Origin: Bifidobacterium asteroides
Lineage (GTDB): Bacteria > Actinomycetota > Actinomycetes > Actinomycetales > Bifidobacteriaceae
Direction: 5' to 3'
Length of the DNA: 64,000 nt
NCBI RefSeq assembly: GCF_003202695.1
Contig: NZ_QGLL01000006.1
Span: forward strand, 434,001 to 498,000
Made by a program: the position numbers and the translations under genes. The notes beneath the pieces were generated by a model. That model saw only the letters and a list, made by a program, of their open reading frames with translations, had not been told where the DNA came from and did not search any database. Shown piece by piece: positions 49,060-58,842 of the stretch; position 1 is the stretch's first letter; the number at the start of each line of letters is the position of its first letter.

Positions 49060-50256
49060 CTATTGGCTCTGCTGGTTGTGCTGAGATTGCCACGCTTTGT
49101 ATTCTTTGACATCGCGGTTGAATTGATCCTGATTGTCGCTAAATCTAGTCTCTCCGGTGTCCATGTTGACAGTTACGAAATAGAGCCAGTCGCCCGACTC
49201 AGGGTGCATGACCGCTTGGATGGCCTCATCGCCCGGGCTGCCGATTGGCCCTGGGGGCAGACCCTGGTGGACTCTGGTGTTGTAAGGGTCGTTTGTGTTC
49301 TGCAGCATGGCATCGGTCAGCTTCAAGGCGGAGACATTGTTGGAGTAAGCCACAGTGCTGTCCATGCCCAGGGGCATTCCTTTGTCCAGTCGGTTGTGGA
49401 TGACCTGGGCCACCTTGCTGTAGTATTCAGACTTGTTGACCTCGGCCTCAATGATGGAGGCCGTGTTGAGGATGTTCTGCCGATCCTGGCCTCCTGGCAC
49501 GCCGAGCAGGTCCAGCCGCTCTATTCGCTTGGAGACAAGATCTGTCAATATGACCTTGGCTGACCCAGCCTTGCGCACGTCGTATTCGCCAGGCTGCAGC
49601 CACCCTTCGAAGTTACCCTGGGCCTCCTGGGGAAGGATGCCCTCACCCTTGGCCTGGATCAGGGCATCGAATTCGCTCTGTGGAACCCCGGAAAGCTGGA
49701 CGGCCGTGGCGATCACATCGCGGACCCGCTCCCCGGCCCGCACCTGCAGGAAGCCTCCGGCCTTGTTCCGGTCGGTCAGAATGGCCACCACGTCAGAGGC
49801 CTTCATTCGCAGACGCAGATCGAAGGTGCCGGGCATCAACCTGGATTCGGACTGAGTGCTGGCAACGGCATGCAGGAAGGCCGCAGTGGACTTGACCACA
49901 CCAGCCTTGACTAGATTGGCACCCACCTGATCAGCCCCCTGGCCGCTCTCTACCGTAAACTCCAAGGGCTGTCCACCGGGGCCTGGATAGTCAGGGGCGA
50001 CCTCCTTGGTGGCTACGATCCTAGGGGTGCCATGACGCAACCCACCTACCAGAATCACCGTACAGGAAGCGGCCAGCACAACAGCCAAAGCGATGATCAC
50101 CATCATGATCCGCTTGCGACGCTTGCGCCTTTCGCGTCTACGGCGCATCTCGCGCCGCGAATGAGGAGGACGCGGCGGTTTAGCGGAAACCAGGGGTTGC
50201 CCATCGTCCACCCACTGGATCTTGTCCTGGAAGAAGTCCTGCATGTCGTCGGCCAA
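49060..50256 (-). CDS. mltG: Endolytic murein transglycosylase MltG
   Basis: 398 residues. It cleaves nascent glycan strands and sets their length. A basic cytosolic tail (RREMRRRRERRKRRKR) precedes one TM segment (about 50-70), then the YceG domain with the catalytic Glu in NTASIIEAEVNKSEYYSKVAQVIHNRL and PYNTRVHQGLPPGPIGSPG. The TTG at 50256 directly follows the ruvX stop with AAGGAG 6 bases upstream and is preferred over the ATG at 50244. It is the third gene of alaS-ruvX-mltG. Confidence 0.93.
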   Translation of the reverse strand: MADDMQDFFQDKIQWVDDGQPLVSAKPPRPPHSRREMRRRRERRKRRKRIMMVIIALAVVLAASCTVILVGGLRHGTPRIVATKEVAPDYPGPGGQPLEFTVESGQGADQVGANLVKAGVVKSTAAFLHAVASTQSESRLMPGTFDLRLRMKASDVVAILTDRNKAGGFLQVRAGERVRDVIATAVQLSGVPQSEFDALIQAKGEGILPQEAQGNFEGWLQPGEYDVRKAGSAKVILTDLVSKRIERLDLLGVPGGQDRQNILNTASIIEAEVNKSEYYSKVAQVIHNRLDKGMPLGMDSTVAYSNNVSALKLTDAMLQNTNDPYNTRVHQGLPPGPIGSPGDEAIQAVMHPESGDWLYFVTVNMDTGETRFSDNQDQFNRDVKEYKAWQSQHNQQSQ

Positions 50257-50769
50257 TTACCACTCCTTGTCGGCACGTTGATCGTCCAGGGCCGACTGCA
50301 ACAGCACAACAGCGGACTGCTGATCGACTACGGGACGATGTCTTCGCCCATCCACGCGGGCATCATACAGCTGACGATGGGCGCTGACGGTCGTCAGTCG
50401 TTCGTCTCGCAATACTACACTGGGCACCTGCTCTGGGGCAACGTCAGCATCCTGTGCGGCCTCCTGAAGGCGGATAGTCAGGGCGCGCACCCAACGGGAC
50501 GCCTTTTTGGCGCTGCGACCAGTCTGACCGCTCAAGAGCAGAGGGTATCCGACTACGACTCTGGACACGCTTTTGTCCATAATCAGGTCCTCCACCTGGT
50601 CGAGGGCCTGAAAGTAGTCGCCTTGAACCCTGATGTTGCCTGCGGGAAATGCCAGGGTCAGCTCCGGGTCCGACAGGGCCAGGCCCACCCTGGCTTCGCC
50701 AAGGTCCACCCCCAGCCATACGGCTGTATGTGATCGCACAGGAAGCTCAGCCCTCTCGGACCTGATCAC
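50257..50769 (-). CDS. ruvX: Holliday junction resolvase-like protein RuvX (YqgF)
   Basis: 170 residues with the RNase H-like fold. [16 protein letters not shown] carries the first catalytic Asp; [19 protein letters not shown] and [17 protein letters not shown] follow the family pattern. YqgF proteins act in 16S 5' end maturation and resemble resolvases. A GTG at 50769 overlaps the alaS end by 23 bases; an in-frame GTG at 50739 is an alternative start. Confidence 0.9.
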   Translation of the reverse strand: MIRSERAELPVRSHTAVWLGVDLGEARVGLALSDPELTLAFPAGNIRVQGDYFQALDQVEDLIMDKSVSRVVVGYPLLLSGQTGRSAKKASRWVRALTIRLQEAAQDADVAPEQVPSVVLRDERLTTVSAHRQLYDARVDGRRHRPVVDQQSAVVLLQSALDDQRADKEW

Positions 50770-53428
50770 TCAGAGCTTTCAAGGACCGATCAATGGCCGA
50801 GGCATCCTGGCCCCCGCCCTGGGCAAAGTCAGGCTTTCCGCCGCCACCGCCGCCCAGAACCTTGGAGGCCGTCCTGACCAGGTCGCCAGCCCTGAAACCA
50901 CGATCACGAGCTGCCTGGTTTGTGGCCACGAAGATGACAGGCTTGTCACCCTCGCTGACACCGGCCAGAGCGACCACGACCGGGTATTCCTCACCCATGC
51001 GGGCACGCAGGTCGGTCACCGTCTTGCGCAGTGCATCGACCGAGCCGAAATGCCCCATATTCCGAGAGGCGATCTTGACCTCGCCTGGGGCATGCAGGGC
51101 CTGATTGGCCAGTTCAGGCACAGCCTGGGCCATCTGCTGCTCATAGGTGGCCGCCAGTCGGCGGTCGGACTCCTTGAGCTTGGCCAGCAGGGCCGAAATC
51201 CTGGATTCAAGCTCGTCAGGGCGAGCGTTGAGCTTGTCGGAAAGCTGAGAGACCAGCGCATGCTCACGGGCGTTGTATTCGTAGGCCCCCTGGCCCACCA
51301 CGGCATCCACACGACGAACACCAGTGCCCACCGAGGCTTCGGACATGATGGAGACCGCGCCGATCTTGCCCACGTGATCCACGTGGGTTCCTCCGCAGAG
51401 CTCTCGGCTCCAACCGTCTTCGCCGATGGAGACCACACGAACCACGTCCCCGTACTTCTCCCCGAACAGGTGCATGGCGCCCAGAGCGATGGCATCGTCG
51501 TACTTCATTTCCTGCGTGGTCACGGCCAGGTTGTCGCGCAACCGGTCATTGACACGGGCCTCCACCGCATCCATAGCCTGACGGCTGGGGGCCTGCGACC
51601 ACTGGAAGTCGAAGCGCAGCCTGTTGGGCGCATCCTCGGAACCGCGCTGCGTGGCCTGGGGGCCCAGCTCCTCGCGCAGGGCCTTGTGTACCATGTGCGT
51701 GGCAGTGTGCGAGCGAGCAATAGCTCCGCGCCGGTTCCTGTCAATGGTGGCCGTGGCCGTAGCCTGCAAGGTCAGCGTTCCCTCGGTCAGACGACAGCGG
51801 TGGATGGTCAGTCCCTTGATGGGCTTCTGCACGTCATCTACCTCCAGGACGGCCCCATCGTCGGTCAATATCTCCCCTTGGTCGGCCAGCTGACCGCCGG
51901 CCTCTGCGTAGAAGGGCGTGCGATCCAAAATCACCTCAACCTGGGCAGGTGCCTTGGCAACCGGAACCGCCCCCTTGCCCTCCTGGATGATGCCCAGGAC
52001 GGTCGACCGGCTGGAGAAGTCGGTGTAGCCCAGAAAGATCTGAGGCTCGTCCAGGCTCTTGCGCATATCATCGTAAACGCTCAGATCCACGTTGTGCCGC
52101 TTCTTCATGGCATCGGCGCGGGCCCTGGCCTTCTGCTCGTTCATGAGCTTTCGGAACTCGTCCTGGTCCACCTTGACGCCCTGCTCGGCGGCCATCTCCA
52201 GGGTCAGTTCGATGGGGAAGCCATACGTGTCGTGCAGTGTGAAGGCATCCTTGCCGGACACCTCAGGTTCGCCCTTCCCGCTCTTGGCCTTGCTTACAGC
52301 TGTGTCCAGAATGGTGGTTCCCTTGTCCAGTGTCCGGCGGAAGGCCAGCTCCTCGCCATAGGCCGATTCGGCCACCTCGGAGAAGGTGTTGTTCAGCTCA
52401 GGGTAACTGGGCGACATGGCCTCCTTGGAGACCGGGAAGAGCTGGGGCAGGACCTCCTGATCCACGCCCAGCATCTTCATGGAGCGAATCGTGCGGCGCA
52501 GAAGACGACGCAGCACATAGCCACGACCGACGTTGCTGGGGCGGACGCCGTCGCTCATGATCATCAGGGCCGAGCGGACATGGTCTGCCACCACACGGAA
52601 GCGCACGTCATCCTGGGCGTCATCGCCGTAGTGCCGTCCAGACAGGCTCTCGGCTGCCCGGATGACGGGGTAGACCTCGTCGGTCTCATAGATGTTCTGC
52701 TTGCCTTGGAGCAGGTAGGCCAGCCGCTCAAGTCCGGCACCGGTGTCGATGTTCTTGTGCTCCAGCTCGCCCACGATGTGCAGGTCGGTCTTAGAACGGA
52801 CGTTGTCCACCTCGTAGTTCTCGAAGACCAGATCCCAGATTTCGATGTATCGGTTCTCGTCGGCCGAGGGACCGCCCTCCTTGCCGTATGCAGGCCCGCG
52901 GTCCACATAGATCTCGGAGCAGGGGCCTCCGGGGCCGGGGCCGCCAGTGGTCCAGAAGTTGTCCTCCATGCCCAGAATTTCCATGTGCTCGGGGTCGAAG
53001 CCCTCGTTCTTCCACAGGGAGCGAGCCTCGTCATCGTCGGTGTAGGTGGTGACCCAGATCGTTTCGGGGTCGAAGCCGTAGCCGCCCTGGTCCTGGGGCT
53101 TGGTCAGCAGGTCCCAGGCATAGTGGATGGCCTCCTCTTTGAAGTAGTCCCCAAATGAGAAATTGCCCAGCATCTGGAAGAAGGTGCCGTGACGTGTGGT
53201 CTTGCCCACCTCGTCGATGTCCAGGGTGCGCACGCACTTCTGGTTGCTGGCCATGCGGCTTTTGGGAGGGGTCTGCTCCCCCAGCAGGTAGGGGATGAAG
53301 GGGACCATGCCGGCGATGGTGAAGAGCGTGGTGGGATTGGGCGAGATCAAGGAGGCGGAGGGAACCACCAGATGATCCTTGCCTTGGAAATAATCGAGGA
53401 AACGCTTGGCGATTTCCGATGTGCGCAT
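50747..53428 (-). CDS. alaS: Alanine-tRNA ligase
   Basis: 893 residues, full length. Class-II catalytic domain at the N-terminus ([38 protein letters not shown]), editing domain with [11 protein letters not shown] and [10 protein letters not shown] (zinc-type His/Cys), and the C-Ala domain with [14 protein letters not shown] at the end. The ATG at 53428 begins [14 protein letters not shown]. First gene of alaS-ruvX-mltG. No T-box leader was recognised in the 165 bases upstream. Confidence 0.97.
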   Translation of the reverse strand: MRTSEIAKRFLDYFQGKDHLVVPSASLISPNPTTLFTIAGMVPFIPYLLGEQTPPKSRMASNQKCVRTLDIDEVGKTTRHGTFFQMLGNFSFGDYFKEEAIHYAWDLLTKPQDQGGYGFDPETIWVTTYTDDDEARSLWKNEGFDPEHMEILGMEDNFWTTGGPGPGGPCSEIYVDRGPAYGKEGGPSADENRYIEIWDLVFENYEVDNVRSKTDLHIVGELEHKNIDTGAGLERLAYLLQGKQNIYETDEVYPVIRAAESLSGRHYGDDAQDDVRFRVVADHVRSALMIMSDGVRPSNVGRGYVLRRLLRRTIRSMKMLGVDQEVLPQLFPVSKEAMSPSYPELNNTFSEVAESAYGEELAFRRTLDKGTTILDTAVSKAKSGKGEPEVSGKDAFTLHDTYGFPIELTLEMAAEQGVKVDQDEFRKLMNEQKARARADAMKKRHNVDLSVYDDMRKSLDEPQIFLGYTDFSSRSTVLGIIQEGKGAVPVAKAPAQVEVILDRTPFYAEAGGQLADQGEILTDDGAVLEVDDVQKPIKGLTIHRCRLTEGTLTLQATATATIDRNRRGAIARSHTATHMVHKALREELGPQATQRGSEDAPNRLRFDFQWSQAPSRQAMDAVEARVNDRLRDNLAVTTQEMKYDDAIALGAMHLFGEKYGDVVRVVSIGEDGWSRELCGGTHVDHVGKIGAVSIMSEASVGTGVRRVDAVVGQGAYEYNAREHALVSQLSDKLNARPDELESRISALLAKLKESDRRLAATYEQQMAQAVPELANQALHAPGEVKIASRNMGHFGSVDALRKTVTDLRARMGEEYPVVVALAGVSEGDKPVIFVATNQAARDRGFRAGDLVRTASKVLGGGGGGKPDFAQGGGQDASAIDRSLKALSDQVREG

Positions 53429-53593
53429 GCTGCTTTCGCTCCTTCAGACCCGGTGAACGCCGACGGGATACGGGCTGTCCAAATGACTCGGTTGTCCGAG
53501 GCGCGAACAAGTCGCCCGCGCTTCGGACTCATAGCTGAATATGCTGATTTTACACCGGCCAGGCCTCTTTGTACTGGCCTGTCCGCCCCAGGC

Positions 53594-53833
53594 TCAGCCC
53601 TGGAAACGGTACAGATAGCGGCGGTCCAGCTCGTCCTGCCGCTGGTGCATTGTTTGGGTGAACTGGCGCACCAGGCCGGATAGGGTCCGGGAGGCTACCT
53701 GGTCCTGATCCTCGCCCAGCACGAATTCTCTCGCACGCTTGGGGGTATTGGCCCTCACATAGGCCTCGGCCTTGGTGACCAGGACCACGCCTGCTGTGAC
53801 GCCCAGTCCCAGCCAGAAGATCCGTTTGAACAT
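53594..53833 (-). CDS. Small membrane-anchored protein, unknown
   Basis: 79 residues: one N-terminal hydrophobic segment (FKRIFWLGLGVTAGVVLVTKA) followed by a charged stretch (KRAREFVLGEDQDQ) and an amphipathic tail. The ATG at 53833 shares a base with the stop of the DUF948 gene upstream (TGATG), so the two are coupled. Possibly a small envelope partner of the DUF948 protein. No family name assigned. Confidence 0.7.
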   Translation of the reverse strand: MFKRIFWLGLGVTAGVVLVTKAEAYVRANTPKRAREFVLGEDQDQVASRTLSGLVRQFTQTMHQRQDELDRRYLYRFQG

Positions 53834-54264
53834 CAGCGGGTCCTCCCCTCGTTCCCTTGACCATCATTGGCCTTTTTCGCTGTTAAGGACTTGGATTCGG
53901 CGCGGTCGCGGCCTCCTGAAAGGAATGACGAGATCGTCTTGCGCATGGCATACAGGAAGGCTGCCACTTTGATGACCGGCTTGCCCAGCATTGATCCGTA
54001 CAGGTCAGTCAGGGCACCTACGTTGCCTGCCGTCGTCGAAGCCGCTGCGGAGATGCGATTGACGTCAGTCAGGGTCTGGTTGAGCTGGGTGACCGTGCTG
54101 GCGGACTCGTCCAGAGTGGGCACAACATGTTCGCCCGTTTGCTTGATGGTCTGCGCCAGCTGATCGAAGAGCTTCCCCAGACGAATCAGGGGATAGATCA
54201 GAAACCCCGCCAGGATAGCGAAGGCAATGGCCGCTATCAGGCCGGCAATCTGTCCTACGTCCAT
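53833..54264 (-). CDS. DUF948 family membrane protein
   Basis: 143 residues: an N-terminal TM segment (IAGLIAAIAFAILAGFLIYPLIRLG) then a helical region with heptad-like TVTQLNQTLTDVNRISAAASTTAGNVGAL, the DUF948 pattern seen in general-stress and envelope proteins of Gram-positive bacteria; the tail is basic. It is upstream of the 79-residue gene and coupled to it, and precedes alaS by about 165 bases after that gene. Function unknown. Confidence 0.82.
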   Translation of the reverse strand: MDVGQIAGLIAAIAFAILAGFLIYPLIRLGKLFDQLAQTIKQTGEHVVPTLDESASTVTQLNQTLTDVNRISAAASTTAGNVGALTDLYGSMLGKPVIKVAAFLYAMRKTISSFLSGGRDRAESKSLTAKKANDGQGNEGRTR

Positions 54265-54356
54265 CTGCTACCTCTCTTCCATTGGTACGATACTGGGGAC
54301 TACGCTAGCACGCGCCATCTATCAGTCCAGGCCATGACCGGCCGGTTGACGCCGAT

Positions 54357-55025
54357 TCAACGATTGAAGGACCGGACCTGCAGGGCGCGATCGAAGGGAG
54401 CATCCGTATCGAAGTCGAATATGGTGACGCTTCCGTTGCTAGGGCGGCTGCTGGTGTCGTAGCGCCCGCCGCCGAAGCGGTTGACCAAACTGAGCAGGGT
54501 GTTGCCGTGCGAGATCAGCAGGACGCGGTCATCATTCTTCAGGTCCGCGTTGGCTGCAATCAGAGAGAGTCCGCCTGCAATCCGCGTCCAGTACTCACTG
54601 TCAGACTCAGCATCTCCAAAGGGATCAGCCTGCTTGAGGAAGTCCCTGGTGGCAGCCAAACCGAACCGGTCCACAATCTGCTGGTAGGTGCCCGCTCCAT
54701 GGGGAGCGCCTGCAGCCCACCAGGCCATGGCCATGTCCTGCCCCTCGAAGTAGCCGTAGAACTGCTCGCGGAAGTGACTGTCGCTGACCGGCTCCGGCTT
54801 CTTCTCCGACTGGTTCCGGGCCAGGATCCTGCGGACCGTCTCCTGAGCCCGAGTGGTATCCGAGCAGTAGGCGGCGGCAAAACTCACCTGGCTGAGCTTG
54901 TGGCCTGCGCGATCGGCATCCTCCAGACCCGAGGAGGTAAGCGGCGAGTTGGACCATCCCTGGAGACGGTTGTAGCGATTGAAATAAGTCTGCCCATGGC
55001 GGACAGCATATAGATGGAGCAGCAT
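54357..55025 (-). CDS. Histidine phosphatase (phosphoglycerate mutase-like)
   Basis: 222 residues. The catalytic RHGQT (AVRHGQTYFN, residues 9-13) and second His in LISHGNTLLSL are intact, with NRLQGWSNSPLT as in broad-specificity phosphatases. It is not the glycolytic mutase by length. The ATG at 55025 starts MLLHLYAVRHGQ. It lies alone between rpsD and the DUF948 gene. A second, unrelated-looking member (SixA type) is at 4.1 kb. Confidence 0.88.
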   Translation of the reverse strand: MLLHLYAVRHGQTYFNRYNRLQGWSNSPLTSSGLEDADRAGHKLSQVSFAAAYCSDTTRAQETVRRILARNQSEKKPEPVSDSHFREQFYGYFEGQDMAMAWWAAGAPHGAGTYQQIVDRFGLAATRDFLKQADPFGDAESDSEYWTRIAGGLSLIAANADLKNDDRVLLISHGNTLLSLVNRFGGGRYDTSSRPSNGSVTIFDFDTDAPFDRALQVRSFNR

Positions 55026-55076
55026 GCCTCTATTATCTCACCCCTACCCCAGCAAGGGCGGCAGATCCTGACATGC

Positions 55077-55101
55077 AAAAGGCCCCGGACGAACCGGGGC
55101 C
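55077..55101 (-). terminator. Rho-independent terminator of rpsD
   Basis: GGCCCCGG (55081-55088) and CCGGGGCC (55094-55101) around ACGAA; on the minus strand the stem is followed by TTTT. It starts 17 bases after the rpsD stop. Confidence 0.88.
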
Positions 55102-55117
55102 CCAAAGTCGCAGGCGG

Positions 55118-55744
55118 TCAGCGAGCGTAGAACTCGACCACGTACTGGATGTTGATCTGAACCGGGATCTCCTCCGGCTCGGGCTTGCGAACCAGGCTGG
55201 CCTTCAGGGAAGCCAGGTCCACGTCCAGGTAGCCGGGAACCGCGGGCAGCACATCCCGGTGGACGCCTTCGGCGGCGATCTGGAAAGGCACCATGGTCTG
55301 GCTCTTGGGCTTGACCTGGATGGTCTGGCCGGGCTTGACCCTGTAGGATGGCCGGTCCACGATGTTGCCGTCGACCAGGATATGGCGGTGGACCACGTAC
55401 TGACGGGCCTGGGCGGTGGTGCGGGCGATGCCGGCGCGCAGAACCAGGTTGTCCAGGCGGGACTCCAGCTCGCGGAGCATGGCGGCACCGGTCTGGCCGG
55501 ACTCGTGGGTGCCCCGCTCATAGGCGGCGCGCAGCTGCTTCTCGGAAACGCCGTACTGAGCGCGCAGCCTTTGCTTCTCGCGCAGACGGACGGCGTAATC
55601 GGATTCGGTGCGACGGCGGCTGCGTCCGTGCTCGCCGGGGCCATAGGGGCGCTTCTCGAACAAGCGCTGGGCCTTGGGAGTCAAGGCAATGCCCAAGGCG
55701 CGCGACAGGCGGACCTGGCGACGCGCACGCTGAATGTTAGTCAT
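55118..55744 (-). CDS. rpsD: 30S ribosomal protein S4
   Basis: 208 residues. The primary 16S-binding protein of the 5' domain; it also has the S4 RNA-binding domain (RLDNLVLRAGIARTTAQARQYVVHRHILVDGNIV). The N-terminus reads TNIQRARRQVRLSRALGI rather than the Cys-zinc form, and it stands outside the alpha operon. The ATG at 55744 has AGGA about 9 bases upstream. Confidence 0.97.
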   Translation of the reverse strand: MTNIQRARRQVRLSRALGIALTPKAQRLFEKRPYGPGEHGRSRRRTESDYAVRLREKQRLRAQYGVSEKQLRAAYERGTHESGQTGAAMLRELESRLDNLVLRAGIARTTAQARQYVVHRHILVDGNIVDRPSYRVKPGQTIQVKPKSQTMVPFQIAAEGVHRDVLPAVPGYLDVDLASLKASLVRKPEPEEIPVQINIQYVVEFYAR

Positions 55745-55887
55745 TGATGCAATCCTTACTTGCTTCTGTCGTTATCTGAACGAAGACGGCCAAAACCGTC
55801 GAGTCAGGCCTCTCCAATGCTTCACCGTGCCATGCACGAACGGCCTTGCGACCGCCGACCCATTGATGGGCTGAGACTCCAGATAGA

Positions 55888-55907
55888 TTTGCGCACAAAT
55901 GCGCAAA
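55888..55907. promoter_or_regulatory. Perfect 8-bp inverted repeat upstream of tetR and rpsD
   Basis: TTTGCGCA (55888-55895) and TGCGCAAA (55900-55907) around CAAA, in the 318-base divergent gap between rpsD and the TetR gene. No T-run follows. It has operator-like symmetry but differs in sequence from the TetR site 50 bases downstream. Otherwise the gap holds no gene; its right half is AT-rich. Confidence 0.45.
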
Positions 55908-55958
55908 CCAAGTATTTATTAAACCACATATACCCGACCTGCAAGTACAAGTATGTTA

Positions 55959-55985
55959 TGGTATATTCATACCAACGGTCGGTAT
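55959..55985. promoter_or_regulatory. Composite operator in front of the TetR-MFS genes
   Basis: Three half-sites: TGGTAT (55959-55964), ATACCA (55969-55974) and GGTAT (55981-55985). The first two form a perfect inverted repeat around ATTC; the second and third form a 17-bp near-palindrome, ATACC-(7)-GGTAT, of the kind bound by TetR-family dimers. It lies 77 bases before the TetR start and likely mediates self-repression of this pair. Confidence 0.6.
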
Positions 55986-56062
55986 GATATTGAGGCAAGA
56001 ATGGCAGACTCACCCAACCGATCAACGACGACCCATCTCCGAGATCTGCAAGGAAGGCGAAC

Positions 56063-56749
56063 ATGGCCCGCAATACACACCCCGAGCTGACGCTGGAGCG
56101 AATCATCAAAGCCGCCACCGAGCTCTTCACCAGCCAAGGCTACGACAAGACCAGCATGCAGGACATCATCGATGCAACAGGAGGATTAAGCAAGGGAGCC
56201 GTCTACCATCACTTCCGGTCAAAGGAAGACCTCTTCGATGCTGTGGCCAATAGGTTGATGAAGACCATAAGCGAGACGAACAACAAGGCCCAAACCCCAT
56301 CGGGACAAGGCACGGCTTTGGAGCAGCTGCAGTCGCTCTTCTCCCCTGAGCGAGCACGAAAGAGACTGGAGGCTGCGGATCTGATGTTCCGTAAATTCAA
56401 CCCAAAGGCCAATCCCAAGATGCTCGGCATGGAATTCACCGCCTTGGTGGATGAGCGGGACGACTTTGTCGACCTATTCAAACAGGGCAATCAGGACGGT
56501 TCACTGCATGTAGACCATGTCGAACAAACCGCCGAGGTTTTCCGCCTGCTAGCCAACATGTGGCTGCTGCCCTTCTTTCGCCGGGGCACGCAGACGGAGC
56601 TGCGCGCCAGAGCCGCTTGCTTTTTCTCGATCATGCAGGGCCTGGGCATCCCCCTGCACGACCAGGGATTCTCCGACCTGCTGGCCTCCTTCGGCACCAA
56701 TGCCGAGGACAACAACAAGGAAAAGCCCGAAAGCGAAGGCAGTATATGA
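56063..56749 (+). CDS. TetR family transcriptional regulator
   Basis: 228 residues. The DNA-binding domain covers about 8-58 (LERIIKAATELFTSQGYDKTSMQDI and GGLSKGAVYHHFRSKEDLF). The ligand domain does not resemble a named regulator. The ATG at 56063 has AAGGAAGG 6-7 bases upstream. Its stop overlaps the MFS start (ATGA), so regulator and efflux pump are made together, and the composite site at 55959-55985 suggests self-control. A small-molecule sensor for the MFS substrate is inferred. Confidence 0.9.
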   Translation: MARNTHPELTLERIIKAATELFTSQGYDKTSMQDIIDATGGLSKGAVYHHFRSKEDLFDAVANRLMKTISETNNKAQTPSGQGTALEQLQSLFSPERARKRLEAADLMFRKFNPKANPKMLGMEFTALVDERDDFVDLFKQGNQDGSLHVDHVEQTAEVFRLLANMWLLPFFRRGTQTELRARAACFFSIMQGLGIPLHDQGFSDLLASFGTNAEDNNKEKPESEGSI

Positions 56750-58023
56750 ACCCGCCTGCTCACGACCAGGCCTCAAGCATGGGCCACTCCAGGAACAAGG
56801 GCCTGCTGACACTGCCATTCATTGCTCTTTTGACGACTGAGATTCTCTCCAATCTAGGGCAAACATGCTTGGTCTTCGCCCTTCCGCTTCACCTGCTCAA
56901 CATCTCAGGATCGGCATCCCTCTATGGCATGGCATCCGCTCTGGCTGTCCTTCCATCCATTCTCCTGACACCCCTGGGCGGAGCTCTGGCCGACCGCCTG
57001 CACAAGCAGTCCACCATGGCGGTGCTGGACATTCTGACAGCACTGACCGCCTTCTTGTACATCCTGATAAGCCACAAGATCGACCCAGTTTTTTTGACCG
57101 TGGCCTGCATGATGCTGATCAATGCCTACAGAGCCTGTTACAGCCCAACGGTGCAGGCAGCTCTTCACTGTCTGGTGGACAGAAAAGATCTGACCCGTGC
57201 ATCAGCCCTGGTTTCGCAGGCGATCTCCTTGGTAGGAATGATCGGACCAGTATTGGCCGGCATGGTCATGGGATTCTTCGGAATCATGCAAGTGGTCGGG
57301 GTCGCCGCCTCGGTCTGTCTCCTTTCTGCCGTCTGGATCAGAATCGCCGTCAGGATTCCCGAACCATCACGGGGCCCCTCACAAGGCCCAAGAGCACTGG
57401 TGAGCCATCTGGCCGCGGACACCAAAGCAGCGGCACAATTCCTGATTAGGCATACCAATCTCAAAGTGGTCATAGGACTCAGCCTGGCGGCCAACTTGAT
57501 CTTTGCCTCCTACATCAACGTGGCCCTACCTTATATGGTCACGCGCACGCTGGGTCTGAGCAATGCCATGCAGGGGCTGGCCGAAGGAATACTGGCCTGC
57601 GGAAGCCTGCTTGGAGCCATCCTGGTGTCCCTCCGTCCAGGCTGGTTCTATCTGCAACGGATACCCATGCTGCTCTCGGGCAGCGCCCTGGCACTTCTGC
57701 CAATTGCGGCAGGACTGCTATTGCATTCGCCTACATATGTCCTCTTCGCCCTGGTAGCTGGATGCATGGCTCTGGCTGCGGGAATGGTGCAGACGGTCAA
57801 CATCACTTCCCTGTCCTATGAGCAGATTCATACCCCTGCAATGCTGATAGGCAAAGTAATAGGGCTGACCAACAGTCTATGCATGTGCGCGATTCCGCTG
57901 GGACAGGCTGCCTTCGGTCCTCTGATCGATCACTGCCACATGCCCGTGATCATCACCGGGGTGGTCATAGTGACGCTGATGACATGTCTGATTGCCAAGC
58001 TGGCCATGAAGCCGGACGAATGA
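56746..58023 (+). CDS. MFS efflux transporter
   Basis: 425 residues from the ATG at 56746, overlapping the TetR stop by 4 bases. Twelve hydrophobic segments; the loop between TM2 and TM3 has the MFS motif A remnant GGALADRLHKQS, and a long central loop after TM6 (EPSRGPSQGPRALVSHLA) separates the halves. It resembles MdrP/CmlR-like drug efflux proteins with a cation gradient. The substrate is unknown; the coupled TetR gene makes xenobiotic or antibiotic export likely. About 80 bases after it begins an oxidoreductase pseudogene on the other strand. Confidence 0.88.
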   Translation: MNPPAHDQASSMGHSRNKGLLTLPFIALLTTEILSNLGQTCLVFALPLHLLNISGSASLYGMASALAVLPSILLTPLGGALADRLHKQSTMAVLDILTALTAFLYILISHKIDPVFLTVACMMLINAYRACYSPTVQAALHCLVDRKDLTRASALVSQAISLVGMIGPVLAGMVMGFFGIMQVVGVAASVCLLSAVWIRIAVRIPEPSRGPSQGPRALVSHLAADTKAAAQFLIRHTNLKVVIGLSLAANLIFASYINVALPYMVTRTLGLSNAMQGLAEGILACGSLLGAILVSLRPGWFYLQRIPMLLSGSALALLPIAAGLLLHSPTYVLFALVAGCMALAAGMVQTVNITSLSYEQIHTPAMLIGKVIGLTNSLCMCAIPLGQAAFGPLIDHCHMPVIITGVVIVTLMTCLIAKLAMKPDE

Positions 58024-58105
58024 CTGGCATGGTGGATGCCCTTTGAATGCCGCACCGACGTTGAGCGACATCGACGCAAAAGCATCTTAATAAGGCTGAC
58101 GGGCT

Positions 58106-58687
58106 TTACTCTGCTGAAAGCACTGTATTGCATATCTTCTGCGTGAAGGCTTCGCGGCGTTCAGCTGTATCAACTTTCGAGTCGATACAGCCCAGAATGC
58201 TTGCCCCAGTGAATTTAACGCCACAGAATTTTAGGATGGAATGCTTCCATCGGGTCACGGTGGAACCATACATCTTGGATACGAAGGCCGGCCCATGGCT
58301 GCTGCTGATAATTTGCGCCGTCTTGCCTTTGAGCAGCCCCCGCGAGTTAAGTCTGCTCTCATATCGGTAGGCAAATTGTGGCGTGACCACCCTATCAAGC
58401 CAGCCCTTGAGAATGGCCGGTTCACCTGCCCGCCAAATGGGGAAGACAAAGACCGGATGATCGGCTCAGGCGACCATGCTTTGATAACGCTTAGGCGCTG
58501 ATTCGTCCTCCATGTGCTTGGCGTAGCCATAGCGCAGCACCGGGTCGAAGCCTTCCTGGCTGAGGTCGATCATTTCGACCGTGCGGCCCTTACGTCGGGC
58601 AGCTTGTGCATAAGCCTGGGCGTCGGTATGGCTGAAACTGCCTTCATAGGGTGATCCTTGAATAACGAGCATATTCATATCATTCAC
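58106..58687 (-). pseudogene. NAD(P)H oxidoreductase (flavodoxin-like, MdaB/KefF type) interrupted by one in-frame stop
   Basis: The frame from a GTG at 58687 reads NMLVIQGSPYEGSFSHTDAQA and stops at a TGA at 58466-58468; the same frame continues ADHPVFVFPIWRAGEPAI, then LKGWLDRVVTPQFAYRY and SSHGPAFVSKMYG, to 58106. Together this is a quinone/azoreductase-like flavodoxin fold of ~193 codons, normal length. Only one substitution breaks it, but the usual PIWW is also changed to PIWR. The N-terminal 73 residues alone could not form the fold. A sequencing error at that base is the main alternative. A TATAAA-like box lies upstream in an AT-rich gap (58688-58842). Confidence 0.75.
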
Positions 58688-58842
58688 TTATTCAATCGTG
58701 CTGCATTGGTTTTGGCGCTATCAAAGCTTCAGATGGCTTTATTATCCAAAATTTTTTTATATTCGGTAGATTATCGAAAACAAAACCGTTGACAGATTAG
58801 ACAGCGAGAGGTCTGCCTGAAAATGATATGAATGCAGGAAAG

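Noticed and set aside
50633-53158. A very long open frame on the plus strand within alaS
   Set aside because: It is antisense to a complete alanine-tRNA ligase gene; its residues are the complement of alaS codons, and it has no recognisable motifs. Long antisense frames are expected in GC-rich DNA.
53429-53593. T-box or riboswitch leader before alaS
   Set aside because: No T-box sequence or conserved stem was recognised; only a GGCCAG/CTGGCC repeat near 53555 is visible.
58688-58842. AT-rich gap as a replication origin or attachment site
   Set aside because: No iterated boxes or duplicated ends; it is most simply the promoter region of the broken oxidoreductase gene and the end of the exporter operon.
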